A model generated the notes under the pieces. The model did no database searches and was not told where the DNA came from. It was given only the letters and a program-made list of their open reading frames with translations. Shown in pieces: positions 22,277 to 32,105 of a stretch of DNA of 64,000 nucleotides. The stretch is from Buddleja alternifolia (Eukaryota > Streptophyta > Magnoliopsida > Lamiales > Scrophulariaceae), in the NCBI GenBank assembly GCA_019426215.1, contig CM033396.1, positions 25,993,101-26,057,100 on the forward strand. Direction: 5' to 3'. A program made the position numbers and the translations under genes. Every line of letters starts with the position of its first letter. The stretch's first letter is position 1.

Positions 22277-23773
22277 TGGTACGTGTCGAATACACCAAAA
22301 TATAATTACTGTTCTCACAAGAATTTGTAGTACTCGTAAGTCCAGGTCGAACCCTAGAGATTGGTTGATCAAAATAATATTCAATGGGGAGGTTTGTTTG
22401 ATGAATTAATAATGACAGGAATTAAATAGGAAGTTCAATAAATGTAAAGCATCGATTCAAGGATAGTTCGTTCTTCAATTCAAGTTGATCATAGACACCT
22501 AAAATACTATCTATTCTTTGATTACTTAGCCAAAAACATAAATAACCAGCTATTTATATCCCTACTAACTTCCGTATATCATTAACCAAAGCCCAGCACC
22601 CGGTTAAATTCTTTATTATCAACTGACTCGGTATTAAGCAATCATCATGTTAATAATAGCATAACGAATTAGAAGCGACTAAGGATAAACAATAGTTTAA
22701 GCAAGCGCCAACTATTTAATTTACTCTAATGTTTCCTTAGGTTATCAACGAAAATTGGGATCCTATCATGAAAACCTAATTGCTACATGCACAAATCAAA
22801 CATAACAATTACGGATTATGAAGATTTGTTAGCAATAGATTGTAATAGATAATCACTAATGTGCACCTTAAATTATTATCTAAACAAGCATGACATTAAG
22901 AATAAGAAACAAAAGATAATCAAACCGTAGATAGATAGATGAAGCTCCGTGTCTCACAACATGTGAACAAAATGAACTCCCTTGAATCGAAGAAAAACTT
23001 AGTACTCATAATTGTAAGCATAAAACTTGAAAATACTATTTCTAACTCTCTTCGCTTTGTTTTCTTCTTGTTTTTGTTGTTCTTCTTCAACTCTTGCAAG
23101 ACATATATATAGGCATGAAAAGATGACACATAATCAGAGAGAATATATTCCCTCTTCTTTATCAAGACTGGAGAATATATTCTTCCTTTAACATCAAATC
23201 ATGGAGAACATATTCTCCCTTAACATCAAAGCATGGAGAATATATTCTTCTCTTTAACATCAAAGCATGGAGAAATATTCTTCCTTTACATTCTGATTTG
23301 TCACCTCTAATCATCGAATCTGACTTTGACTCCTTCTAGACATTTGTAGATTTATGTGTTAGCTTTCATTCCAACTGGCCTTGACTGAATCCAAGACACA
23401 TAACTCTAGTTATGAATTTTTCACCAAAGCGTGCGCATTCCAGTCCAGTCCAGAACAGAAATCTTCATAAATTCTTCAACACTTTCGAGCCCTTTAACTT
23501 CCGAACTGGGTTTGGGACTTCTTCATAAGAAATATAGGCCTTTGTCTTAGCTTTCCAACTAGATAAAATTCAATAGAAAATAATGTCTGCATCTCCAGAT
23601 ATATTAATATTTCCGAAACATCGCCAAATCTGTCATTTTGATTGAAAATGATATTTTGCACTTCAACTCTTGCCCAAATCACAAAATGAGATAAAATCAG
23701 TTCCAATGGCCATATAATCACAATAAAATGCTAAAGATAGAGGTAATAAAATATATAAATATTGCACTTATCA
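22277..23773 (-). mobile_element. Solo LTR inside Gypsy-1 pol, 1497 bp, TSD GTCAA
   Basis: The insert starts TGGTACGTG and ends CTTATCA on the plus strand (TG...CA) and is flanked by perfect 5-bp repeats GTCAA (22272-22276 and 23774-23778). Removing it rejoins RNase H in frame (LLQEFD to LEIKDKKG). Read on the minus strand it starts TGATAAGTGCAAT, an LTR start common in Tat/Athila-type gypsy elements. No internal coding region is present, so it is a solo LTR left by LTR-LTR recombination. Confidence 0.88.
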
Positions 23774-23778
23774 GTCAA

Positions 23779-24805
23779 ATTCTTGAAGTAGTAGAATCCA
23801 CCTAAGAAGTCTAGGTTTAGCATCCTTTTTGGCAAGCAAGTACTTTAGTGCGGAGTGATCGGTGTACACAATTACTTTGTTCAAAACGAGAAAGGCATGG
23901 AATTTGTCAAACGCAAATACTATAGCTAGTAACTCTTTTTCTGTGATTGCATAGTTCATTTGTGCATCATTGAGAGTCTTACTAGCATAATAGATGGTTC
24001 GAAATACCTTATCCTTTCGTTGGCCAAGTACCACACCAACCGCGGTGTCACTTGCGTCACACATCAACTCGAAAGGCAAGCTCCAATCCGGAAGTGCCAT
24101 GATGGGGGCAGATATCAACCGTTCCTTCAAAGTGAGGAATGCCTGCCCACAAGCATCATCAAAGTAAAAAACGGCATCTTTCATAAGTAAAGTAGAAAGT
24201 GGTTTAGAAATTTTGGAAAAATTTGAAATGAAACACCGATAGAATCCCGCATGTCCTAAGAAGCTTCTCATAGTCTTGACTGTGGTAGGTGGTGGAAGAT
24301 TGGCTATCACTTCGATTTTTGCTCTATCCACTTCAATTCCTTTTTGGGAGATCTTATGCCCTAACACTATCCCCTCTCGTACCATGAAATGACACTTTTC
24401 CCAATTGAGGACCAAGTCGGTGTCCTCACATCTCTGTAAAACAAGGGTTAGGTGGTGCAAACAAGCATCATACGTAGAGCCAAAAACCGAAAAATCATCC
24501 ATGAATATTTCAAGAAAGGTTTCCACCATGTCATGACAGATAGCAACCATACATCTTTGAAACGTAGCGGGGGCATTACATAATCCAAAAGGCATTTGTC
24601 TATAAGCAAAAGTGCCATAAGGACAAGTAAAAATAGTTTTTTCTTGATCCCCGGGTGCAATGGCAATTTGATTATATCCGGAGTACCCATCTAAAAAGCA
24701 ATAGAACTCATGCCCGGCTATTCTTTCTAACATTTGATCGACGAAGGGGAGGGGGAAATGGTCTTTTCGAGTATACTCATTTAATTTACGATAATCAATG
24801 CAAAC
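23779..24805 (-). pseudogene. Gypsy-1 reverse transcriptase and RNase H
   Basis: Contains RT motifs [13 protein letters not shown], the [16 protein letters not shown] stretch, the catalytic FMDD ([11 protein letters not shown]), and [10 protein letters not shown], followed by RNase H ([35 protein letters not shown]). The region upstream of the first Met ([21 protein letters not shown]) is in the same frame but preceded by a TGA at 24806-24808. The frame is cut at 23778 by the solo LTR. RT copies the element RNA; RNase H removes the template. Confidence 0.88.
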
Positions 24806-25543
24806 TCAAAAGTCGATAACTACTCTAAACGAAATTAATTCATTGCTATCATTAAGAATTACCGTCGTACATCCCTTCTTTGGCACCACTTGGGTGGGAC
24901 TTACCCATGGGCTGTTGGAGATAGGAAATATGATGCCCGCATCTAGAAGTTTGATCACTTCTTTCTTCACCACTTCTTGGATTTGAGGATTGGACCTCCT
25001 TTGTGGTTGAATGGTCGGTTTAGCATCTTCTTCCATCAATATTTTGTGCTTGCAAATGGCCAGACTAATCCCTTTTATATCCTCTATCTTCCACCCAAAA
25101 GCACGTTTGTGAGATTTCAACACCTTCATTAATTGTGCCTCTTGTTGTCCTGAAAGAGAAGAAGAAATAATTAATGGAAGTGTTTCATTATCGTTCAAAT
25201 AAACGTACTTAAGATGTGAAGGTAAAGGTTTGAGTTCAAGAGTGGGAGGTTCTTCGATAGAGGGTCGGGTGGCTCCCGACAATGGTCTATCAATTCCTGT
25301 GAAGCCTTTTGAGTGATAGGACGATTTGCTTTCCAAGCCAAAGGCGTGTTCCATTTGTTCTTCACCTCTCGATTCCACTTGGATGACTTCCTTGAGGGAT
25401 TGTTCTAGTGGAGTTTCAATTATGTTCCCCTGAAAATGCTTAACAATTAAGGAGTCAAAAGTATCAATACGAAAGCAAGAATCATGATCGAGGGGATGCT
25501 TAAGAACTTTATAAACGTCGAATGTGATCTTTTCGTCTCCCAC
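24806..25543 (-). pseudogene. Gypsy-1 protease-RT linker and RT N-terminus
   Basis: Reads from the linker after protease into the RT start, with the conserved HKRAFGWKIEDIKGIS, CKHKILMEEDAKP and VVKKEVIKLLDAGIIFPISNS motifs of Athila-like pol. The TGA at 24806-24808 lies in the RT fingers just before [12 protein letters not shown]; on the other side the frame continues directly. The link to protease is lost through the 32-bp duplication at 25552-25615. Confidence 0.85.
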
Positions 25544-25551
25544 ATTTAAAG

Positions 25552-25615
25552 TTAGCTTACCATTTGCAACGTCAATTACCGCCTTAGCTTACCATTTGCA
25601 ACGTCAATTACCACC
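25552..25615. repeat. 32-bp tandem duplication that shifts the pol frame
   Basis: Two copies of a 32-bp unit (25552-25583 and 25584-25615) differing at one base. Since 32 is not a multiple of three, the duplication moves the frame between the protease end (DVANGKL) and the downstream linker. Confidence 0.9.
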
Positions 25616-26058
25616 TTACCGGTGGTTAGGAATGGTCTTCCTAGGATCAAGGGAACCTCAACATCTTCCTCCATGTCAAGTACCACGAAGTCAACCGGGA
25701 AATAGAATTTGTCGACATGGACAATAACGTCTTCGATTATCCCCTTTGGCCGCTTGATTGATCTATCGGCAAGTTGGAGACTCATTGATGTTGGTTTGGG
25801 ATTGCCAAGGCCTAGCTTTTTGAAGAGAGAATATGGGAGGAGATTGATACTAGCTCCCGAATCACATAGAACCTTTTCGAAAGATAAGGGCCCGATAGTG
25901 CAAGGTATGGTGAGACTTCCCGGGTCCTTGAGCTTTCGAGGTAATTTGTTGAGTAAAACGGCGGAGCACTCTTCTGTGAGACAAACCGTTTCGCTTTCCT
26001 CCCAATTTTGTTTGTTGGATAAAATGTCCTTGAAGAACCTGATATAGTTTGGCATCAA
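25576..26058 (-). pseudogene. Gypsy-1 aspartic protease
   Basis: A retropepsin-type domain with the active-site motif VLCDSGASINLLP (about residues 63-75), a flap region, and the C-terminal VPLILGRPFL motif. It begins MPNYIRFFKDIL and is out of frame with the upstream gag; comparison with Gypsy-2 (MPNFAKLFKEIL) suggests a small deletion near 26050-26060. The 3' side is cut by the 32-bp duplication. Confidence 0.85.
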
Positions 26059-26225
26059 TGAATGGAATGCTTATTCGAACCTCTCGAAGAAGTGCCAATA
26101 TACGAAGAAAACTCGGATCCATCTCCTTCTTTTTCTTCTTCTGTGCATTTGGAAAAGGAAGACGGATCTCAATGAGAGGAGGGGGCGTTGGAGTCGATGC
26201 ACTAAGGTTAGGAAAAATAGGAGGC

Positions 26226-26447
26226 GGCGCCTGGGCGCCGGATGTCACGCTTGGGCGCGATGAAGACGGTGCTTGGGCGTGAGTAACTTCGCGCTCAAGC
26301 GTGGCACTACGAAGCGAATTATCCAGCATGGATGCGTCCGACGCCTGGGCGTCGTCCGTATCACGCCTAGGCGCGGAAGTGCGTAGCTCAGTTTCTGGAC
26401 AGGGGATATCTGGCGCTTAGGCGCCATCTGAGGGCCGCTTGGGCACC
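26226..26447. repeat. Palindrome array B (Gypsy-1, gag-protease spacer)
   Basis: Eight copies of the GGCGCCTAGGCGCC-type palindrome start at 26226, 26246, 26268, 26290, 26340, 26362, 26412 and 26434. Spacing is 20-22 bp within groups (4, 2, 2) and 50 bp between groups. Here the array lies in the gag-pol reading frame, so it is also translated: copies with a CAG centre give Ala-Gln-Ala, while the copy at 26412 has a TAA centre that creates an in-frame stop. Confidence 0.85.
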
Positions 26448-26662
26448 GTACTGCGAACAGTATCACTCTCCACTTGTTTCCCACTTCTCAAAGCAATGGC
26501 ATGACATCTTTCTTTTGGGTTCTTTTCCGTGTCACTCGGTAGAGTCCCCGGGGCTCTCCCACCTACAGTGGAGGATATTTGACCCATTTGAGTTCGCATA
26601 TCTTTCATTTCCTTGAACATATCCTTCATCATATTACGATGTTCATTGATCGACGTATCCAA
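26417..26662 (-). pseudogene. Gypsy-1 gag C-terminal part
   Basis: Continues the gag frame after the TGA at 26684-26686: a short coiled region (MMKDMFKEMKDMRTQMGQIS), then GTLPSDTEKNPKE and HAIALRSGK, which are also found in Gypsy-2 gag. It ends at the TAA inside a palindrome of array B. Confidence 0.8.
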
Positions 26663-26683
26663 TTTCCTTATATGATCATCCAG

Positions 26684-27838
26684 TCACTCTTCGGTCGTGG
26701 GAGGTCGTACTTGCCCTTGCCCTTGTACATTGAGATTTCCTTGCCTCGAGGGAAGGTTGTTGAAAGGAGGCCTCGGTTGTTGGTTGTTGAAAGGAGGCCT
26801 GAGAGGTTGGTAAATGCCTGGTTGTGCGTTTTGTGCGGGGTTTGGTCTCCTTGGGAAGTTTTCGGGTACGTAAAAGTTCAACTGGTGTCGATTAAGATTC
26901 CCAACAAAATTTACATCTACAACCTCCAGTTCCAGGGCAACCTCTTCCTCTACTTCTTGAACACAAGCAACCCTTCGATTTGGTGGAGGAATCTCATCAT
27001 CATCCTCGGGGTAAAGTTCATCCTCCCTAGCCATTTGCTCGAGTTTAGTCCACACGGTCCTACTATCAAGGCCTAAAAGGTCACCACCGGCTCCCGCATT
27101 GAGTCGGTGTCGAATCCGAGATTGGACTCCAATATAGAAATGTTGAACTTGCTCGTCTCGGGTATAGTTGTGATCGGGCCACTTTCGAAGCATACCCTTG
27201 TACCTTGCCCATGCGGATGCTAAGGACTCGTTCCTTGTTTGTTTGAACCCCTTAATCTCACTTCTAAGCTCGTTGATTTTTGATGGAGGAAAGAATTTGT
27301 TTAGAAATTCATCTACTAAATCATCCCATGTTCCAATTGATTGAAGGGGCAATGACTTGTACCAAAGAGTAGCCTCGTCTTTCAAGGAGAAGTGAAATAA
27401 TCGGAGGCGGATGGCATCAAGATCTCGTGGGTTGAATTGCATAGCAGATATCACATTCTCGAAGTGATCGAGGTGATCATGAGGTGAGTCTCTTGAGTCA
27501 CCATAAAACGGCTCCGCTTGAACCATCCCGAACATGTGAAAAGGAATGTGAAAATGTGGAGTAGCAAAATCCGGGAAGATAATGGGTCCCGGTGTAGTGT
27601 GCACCCGGGGTGGTTGATTACCACGAACCGATGGAAGAGGCGGTGGAGGTGGCGGTTGCATAGCTTGAAATAGATTTTGCAACCACTCCCTATTCTCCGG
27701 AAGATTCATATCGGGAAAGTTCCCATTCGGATTTGGATTGAGATTGTGTGCCATTTCTCGAGCTCCTCTACTATCCCGAAGAACACGCTCAATCTCGGGC
27801 TCGAAATCGTAGAGGGGCTCGTTGGATGAGCGGGTCAT
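26684..27838 (-). pseudogene. Gypsy-1 gag
   Basis: Start chosen at MTRSSNEPLYDF (27838) because Gypsy-2 gag starts with the same MTRS. Then MNLPENREWLQN, a proline-rich stretch, the FHMFGMVQAEPFYGDS region, and the retrotransposon Gag core LWYKSLPLQSIGTWDDLVDEF / FFPPSKINELRSEIKGF / YTRDEQVQHFYIG / RLNAGAGGDLLG. The C-terminal third is rich in Pro, Asn and Gln. It ends in a TGA at 26684; the frame then continues. Gag forms the capsid-like particle. Confidence 0.88.
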
Positions 27839-27979
27839 GCACCACAACCCAAACCTATCAATTTAGCACAAGAAATAAAATTAGACTAATACGAAAATAA
27901 AGGAAAAACAAGAAGTAAACAACAAACTAAGAATTATGGAAAACGTAAACAAAAATCAAAAACTAAAAATAAGCAAGTT

Positions 27980-27995
27980 CCAGACAACGGCGCCA
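27980..27995 (-). promoter_or_regulatory. Primer binding site of Gypsy-1
   Basis: Minus-strand TGGCGCCGTTGTCTGG lies 6 bp inside the 5' LTR end. This primer-site type is used by many Athila/Tat gypsy elements (tRNA-Asp). Confidence 0.82.
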
Positions 27996-28001
27996 AAAAC
28001 T

Positions 28002-29389
28002 TGACACGCTAAAAGCTAACGTGCTTGGTAGCAAGTATACTAGTCGTGCGTAGTAATAAGTGGACTAAAAGTCCGGGTTGTCGAACCTCAAGGACTAGGT
28101 ATTTTAGCTTATGATTAATGAAAATGGACAAAAGTAAATTGCAATAAAACGATTAAGCAAGCGAAGAACAAAAGGGAAACGGACTATAGCTTAAATCTCA
28201 AGAGTGATAAAATGACTAAGGCACATGCTACAACCCAATCTACTCATCAATATACGTGAGCTACTCCTCGAATTATTAGACTCCTATTGCTTCGGTGGAA
28301 AATCCTTAATTAACTATTACCCGATGTCTCGGCTCATAATAATCCTATGATTAATTGACGGTTCTCTAAATATGTCTATTCGAGAATCTAATCAATAACC
28401 ACGCATTAACGTTCTAGAATTTCCACGGATAAATCCGGCTAACAGCACCCGAAAATCTTTACCTATTTCTAGGGGCAATTTCACATTAGTTTCGGATGAT
28501 GTGTTGATTCTTGTTGCACCCTAACCTATGTTCTTTCGAATGGATAGAATAGGCACAATAGCAAGCATATGGTGATCAAGCATATGATTGTGATAAACGC
28601 ACAAAATCAACACACAAAGCAATAGGAAAATTAATACGAAAATTCACTTCAGATATACTGATTTGTAAAATAGGCATTCACATGGCCTTAGTACTACAAA
28701 TTTAGCTCATAATCAATAACATAAAAGAGCCTAATGTAGTCATATACATCATCATAGATAAGTATGTAATGAAAAACATATAAAAACTCCCTATATTGCT
28801 TGATCGATGATGTATCCGAGTCAAGAGCTCCAATCCCAAGCTAAACCTCCTTCTTAGCCTCTTAGAGTTGATGAAGAATGGCCCAAAACCCAGCAAATCA
28901 CCTCCAATCTCCCAGATCTCGAAACCTCAACTTCAGCTCAAAAATTCAATTTATAGATTTCAAAAACGGTTACAACGGTGCCCAGGCGCGGGTGGATCGG
29001 CGCCTAGGCGCGGCTTACGTGGCACTGTTGGCTTCAGGCAAAAGTCAAGGGGCGCCCAGGCGTGGATTTACTGGCGCTCGGGCGTGGGAAATATCGCGCC
29101 TAGGCGTGAAATATGTGGCGCTTGGGCGTGAGACTGCGAAGCATTCTGCCTTGTGTATTCGGATGGCGCCTAGGCGTGGAGACTCTTGCGCTTGGGCGCC
29201 GATCTGCAAAGCATCTTAAAGAACAACATTCGATACACCGTCTTTGGCCCTTTTCTTCGTGCAACGTCGCTTAGTGCCTGAATTCACTCAATACACAGAT
29301 TACACATACAAGAGGCACAATTCAAGCTATAAAAAGACCTAAATTGTCATTAAGAGGGTTAAGAACATGTGCATAAACGACTCCTATCA
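28002..29389 (-). repeat. 5' LTR of Gypsy-1, 1388 bp
   Basis: Starts TGACACGC and ends CTCCTATCA on the plus strand, so in element direction it runs TGATAGGAG...GTGTCA. The primer site follows. It contains palindrome array C. The analogous LTR of Gypsy-2 starts TGATAGAGTCG. No second LTR is present to compare. Confidence 0.82.
28977..29200. repeat. Palindrome array C (Gypsy-1 LTR)
   Basis: Eight copies of the 14-bp palindrome start at 28977, 28999, 29051, 29073, 29095, 29117, 29165 and 29187: exactly 22 bp within groups of 2, 4 and 2, and 52 and 48 bp between groups. The best copies (28999, 29165) match GGCGCCTAGGCGCC at 12-13 of 14. Spacers of 8 bp are not conserved in sequence. Confidence 0.88.
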
Positions 29390-29394
29390 ATTAA

Positions 29395-30050
29395 CTTTTA
29401 ACGCAAGGTTTGGTTGCTTGATGTAAGTAGGATCAAGTTTACGGCGCTTGTATCACGAGTTGCGTAGCGGAATTTTTAGGTCTTCTTAAGTTTAAAGAGT
29501 TTGGAAGCGTAGAAACAGTTTTCTCTTAGTTGTTTTGTTTTTATGAAAATTAGAGTTATATGCTTTCCCAAGAGAAATAATAAATATGAACTGAAAGCAA
29601 TAAAGTTAAGACACAAGAATTTGTAATGTTAGTTTGGTGATTTAATCCCGACCATGTCATTTTTCTCCTTTTTCACTCGTAGGAATCCACTAATTATTTT
29701 CAAATATGCACACAAAACTCTTCTACAATACAATGGTAAAGAAAAGAATTGCTAATTTGAAAAAAAGGAGTCAAACAAAACTAAACATACACATTTCAGG
29801 ATATTAGCAAAAAAATAGTAATCTTCCTAACATTGTTTAACTAAATGTGACAATATGTTTCATATAGAAACTTAGCAAAAGCACTAATTCAAACAAACTA
29901 TATTACATAAAGATATTGAACAAAGTAATCCTACTATTATGAAAAAACAAAGCTAAACAATTTATAATAATTATCTTTCGGTTTGGTGCGGTCTGGTCCA
30001 ACATCGAAACCAAATCAATTTTGCGCGTTTAGATACGAATAAAAACGATA
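29395..30050. other. No gene recognised
   Basis: AT-rich sequence outside the Gypsy-1 LTR. No supported frame or repeat border. Confidence 0.5.
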
Positions 30051-31700
30051 TACTCATCGGAAATTAAAAATCACAAAGGGTCAATTCGGATGGCATATTG
30101 AATTTTAGGTGATTAGATTCGAAATACTAACCCGTTGAAGCGAAGTGATTGAAAAATCTATCTTCTTTGATTTTCTTTTGAACCAACGAATGGGGAGACT
30201 TCTTGTAATCCTAGCAACGCAATGACCTTGCCTTTAGATTCCACGAGCCGGAATGAACTCGAATTCTTTCTCTCTTGTCTCCAGGGCAGCGACTATGAGA
30301 GTGAGAGCAAGGGAAATTTTCACGTTTCTTTTCACAAGGGAGATTATGATTCACTTCGGAGGCTGAGATAATTAAAGGAGTATTTAAAATCTTCATATTT
30401 CTTGCTCCCCAAGATGACCTAATCCAACTAGGTCATCCTAAGTCACATGCCTAGTGTGTACGCATGTGACACGCGTACATACATGTATTAAATATATATA
30501 ATATATATATCTACACACACATATATATATATATATAAATCCAATATATTTATATATATATATTAATAATTAAATTAATCTAATTAATTAGTTTAATCCA
30601 ACTAAATAATTAATTAGTACTAATTATATTCGTTTAATTATTCCGTCCAATGAATAATTAATTAATTCTCTTGATTTAATATGATATCCAATATCAAATT
30701 TTCCATCTTAGACAATTCCTAAGACATCAAATAAATTTCTATAAGCGTGACTCTTCTAGGTTCGTCTCAAATGGCAATGAGAGGAAACTAATGAATGTAA
30801 GTAATACTTAGCCAGCTCGGTGGCCTACATCGTAACCCATCTGAGCTCGAAATGGTTGGATTACTATGAACATTTCCAATGATTGATACGTGTGAATATA
30901 GACCTTTTATTCACGTGTCCTAGTCGAGTGAGAGTCATGATTACCTCAAACTCACTGAACTCGACTATATGCTTATGTTCGAATAAGGCTAGGTCTTTTA
31001 GCTTCCTCTCATGTCCATTACGAGCAGCTTAAATTATTTAACCAAAGACTTTAGATCTTACTTACTTATGACTACATAGGATTCATTCTCGTTCACTTAC
31101 AAGAGAATAAATTTCATCTTGATGGTTAGTCAAGACTACTATTTGCCCATCAAGTTACAATTCAAGGTCTAACTACTCTATTGACTAACTTGATGTCACA
31201 AACATATCTTTGACTAACCCCTCAGGTGTGAGGTCCAGACACACATATCATAATCAATCAGTTCTATCATTGACTGTCTATAAGAGATAACCCACGTGAT
31301 AGAACTGATGCGAGTCATGCTCCAACTCATCAGTCCCACTGATGTGTCTATAGCATAAGCTCCCACTATCTCATAGTATCAGATAGCCACTACTCATGTC
31401 AAAGCTTAGATAGACAAGCTCCCTCGAATCTTGTTGTCCACTCAAGACTCTAACTTGGGAACTAGTTTAATAGTGAAGTACTAAAACACTTCCAGTGCCA
31501 ATCTCTCTACTCCAGAGAGAGTGAAAGGTATACCTTTGCTAGTAGGACTATAAGTCATACACCACTTTACAAATGCCATTAAGAATAGTGAAATAACTTC
31601 AGATGCCTTTTATTAATGACTCTGGTTCAAATACAAATCATCTGCCCTACATATGCTGTCCTCTGTGGCATTTCGAGGGCATAATCCTAAAATAGCATTG
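30050..31700 (-). mobile_element. LTR-like block, probably a solo copia LTR (borders approximate)
   Basis: In minus orientation it reads like a plant copia LTR: a GGATTATGCCCTCG start region near 31690, a U3 with many short dispersed motifs, AT-rich repeats at 30480-30560, and a transcribed end with CACTTCGCTTCAACGGGT (30130-30147) shared with 3438-3455. No coding sequence, primer site or target duplication could be fixed, so the borders are estimates. Confidence 0.45.
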
Positions 31701-31829
31701 CGGTTTTCTTTAAAAATCTAAACCGCTGTTTGTATAAGAATTTGACAAAAACAGTTTAGTGTGGTTCGATTTGAAAGGTTCGAGCTGTTTACAAAATTGT
31801 TGTCAGTCCTAAGTGTTAGGTTTGACACC

Positions 31830-32102
31830 CCAACCCACCAACCCGCGAACCGGCCCGATTTAACCCGGTCCGACCCCGACCCCGACCCATATCATCATTG
31901 GGCCCAGCCCGATTAAAGCCGACCCAGGACCAGGTTGAGTTTCAATATTTTTCATTGCATATACTCCAACCCACCAACCCGCGAACAGGCCCGATTTAAC
32001 CCGGTCCGACCCCGACCCTTATCACAGTTGGGCCCAACCCCGATTAAAGCCGGCCCAGGACCAGGTAGAGTTTCAATATTTTTCATTGCATATAAGTCCA
32101 AC
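31830..32102. repeat. GC-rich tandem duplication, 146-bp period
   Basis: Two copies (31830-31975 and 31976-32102) of a C-rich unit containing repeated GACCCCGACCC and CAACCCACCAACCCGCG blocks. The composition stands out from the AT-rich surroundings and resembles the terminal sequence of some plant DNA transposons (GGTCGGGT-type repeats). Confidence 0.75.
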
Positions 32103-32105
32103 AAC

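Larger units (their letters stand above)
19870..29389 (-). mobile_element. Gypsy-1: Athila-like Ty3/gypsy element, 3'-truncated
   Basis: On the minus strand: 5' LTR (28002-29389), primer site TGGCGCCGTTGTCTGG, gag, gag-protease spacer with palindrome array, protease, RT/RNase H, integrase, a non-coding spacer with a second array, and the conserved G-rich stretch before the 3' LTR. Gypsy order (integrase last) and the RT and integrase motifs match the Athila-like lineage. The 3' LTR is missing: similarity to Gypsy-2 stops near 19870, where Copia-B begins. A 1.5-kb solo LTR interrupts pol. Coding is broken by at least three in-frame stops and two frameshifts. Confidence 0.9.

Noticed and set aside
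22277..22298. Integrase frame starting with MVYSTRTI
   Set aside because: These first codons belong to the end of the inserted solo LTR, so the start is an artefact of the insertion.
20289..29200. Phased palindromes as a CRISPR array
   Set aside because: Spacing of 22 bp with 8-bp spacers, palindromic degenerate units and a plant retrotransposon context do not fit CRISPR.
28977..29200. G-U compensated RNA stems as proof of RNA hairpins
   Set aside because: Mismatches between neighbouring sites would be wobble-compatible only in the antisense transcript of the element, so pairing in the sense RNA is not supported by covariation.
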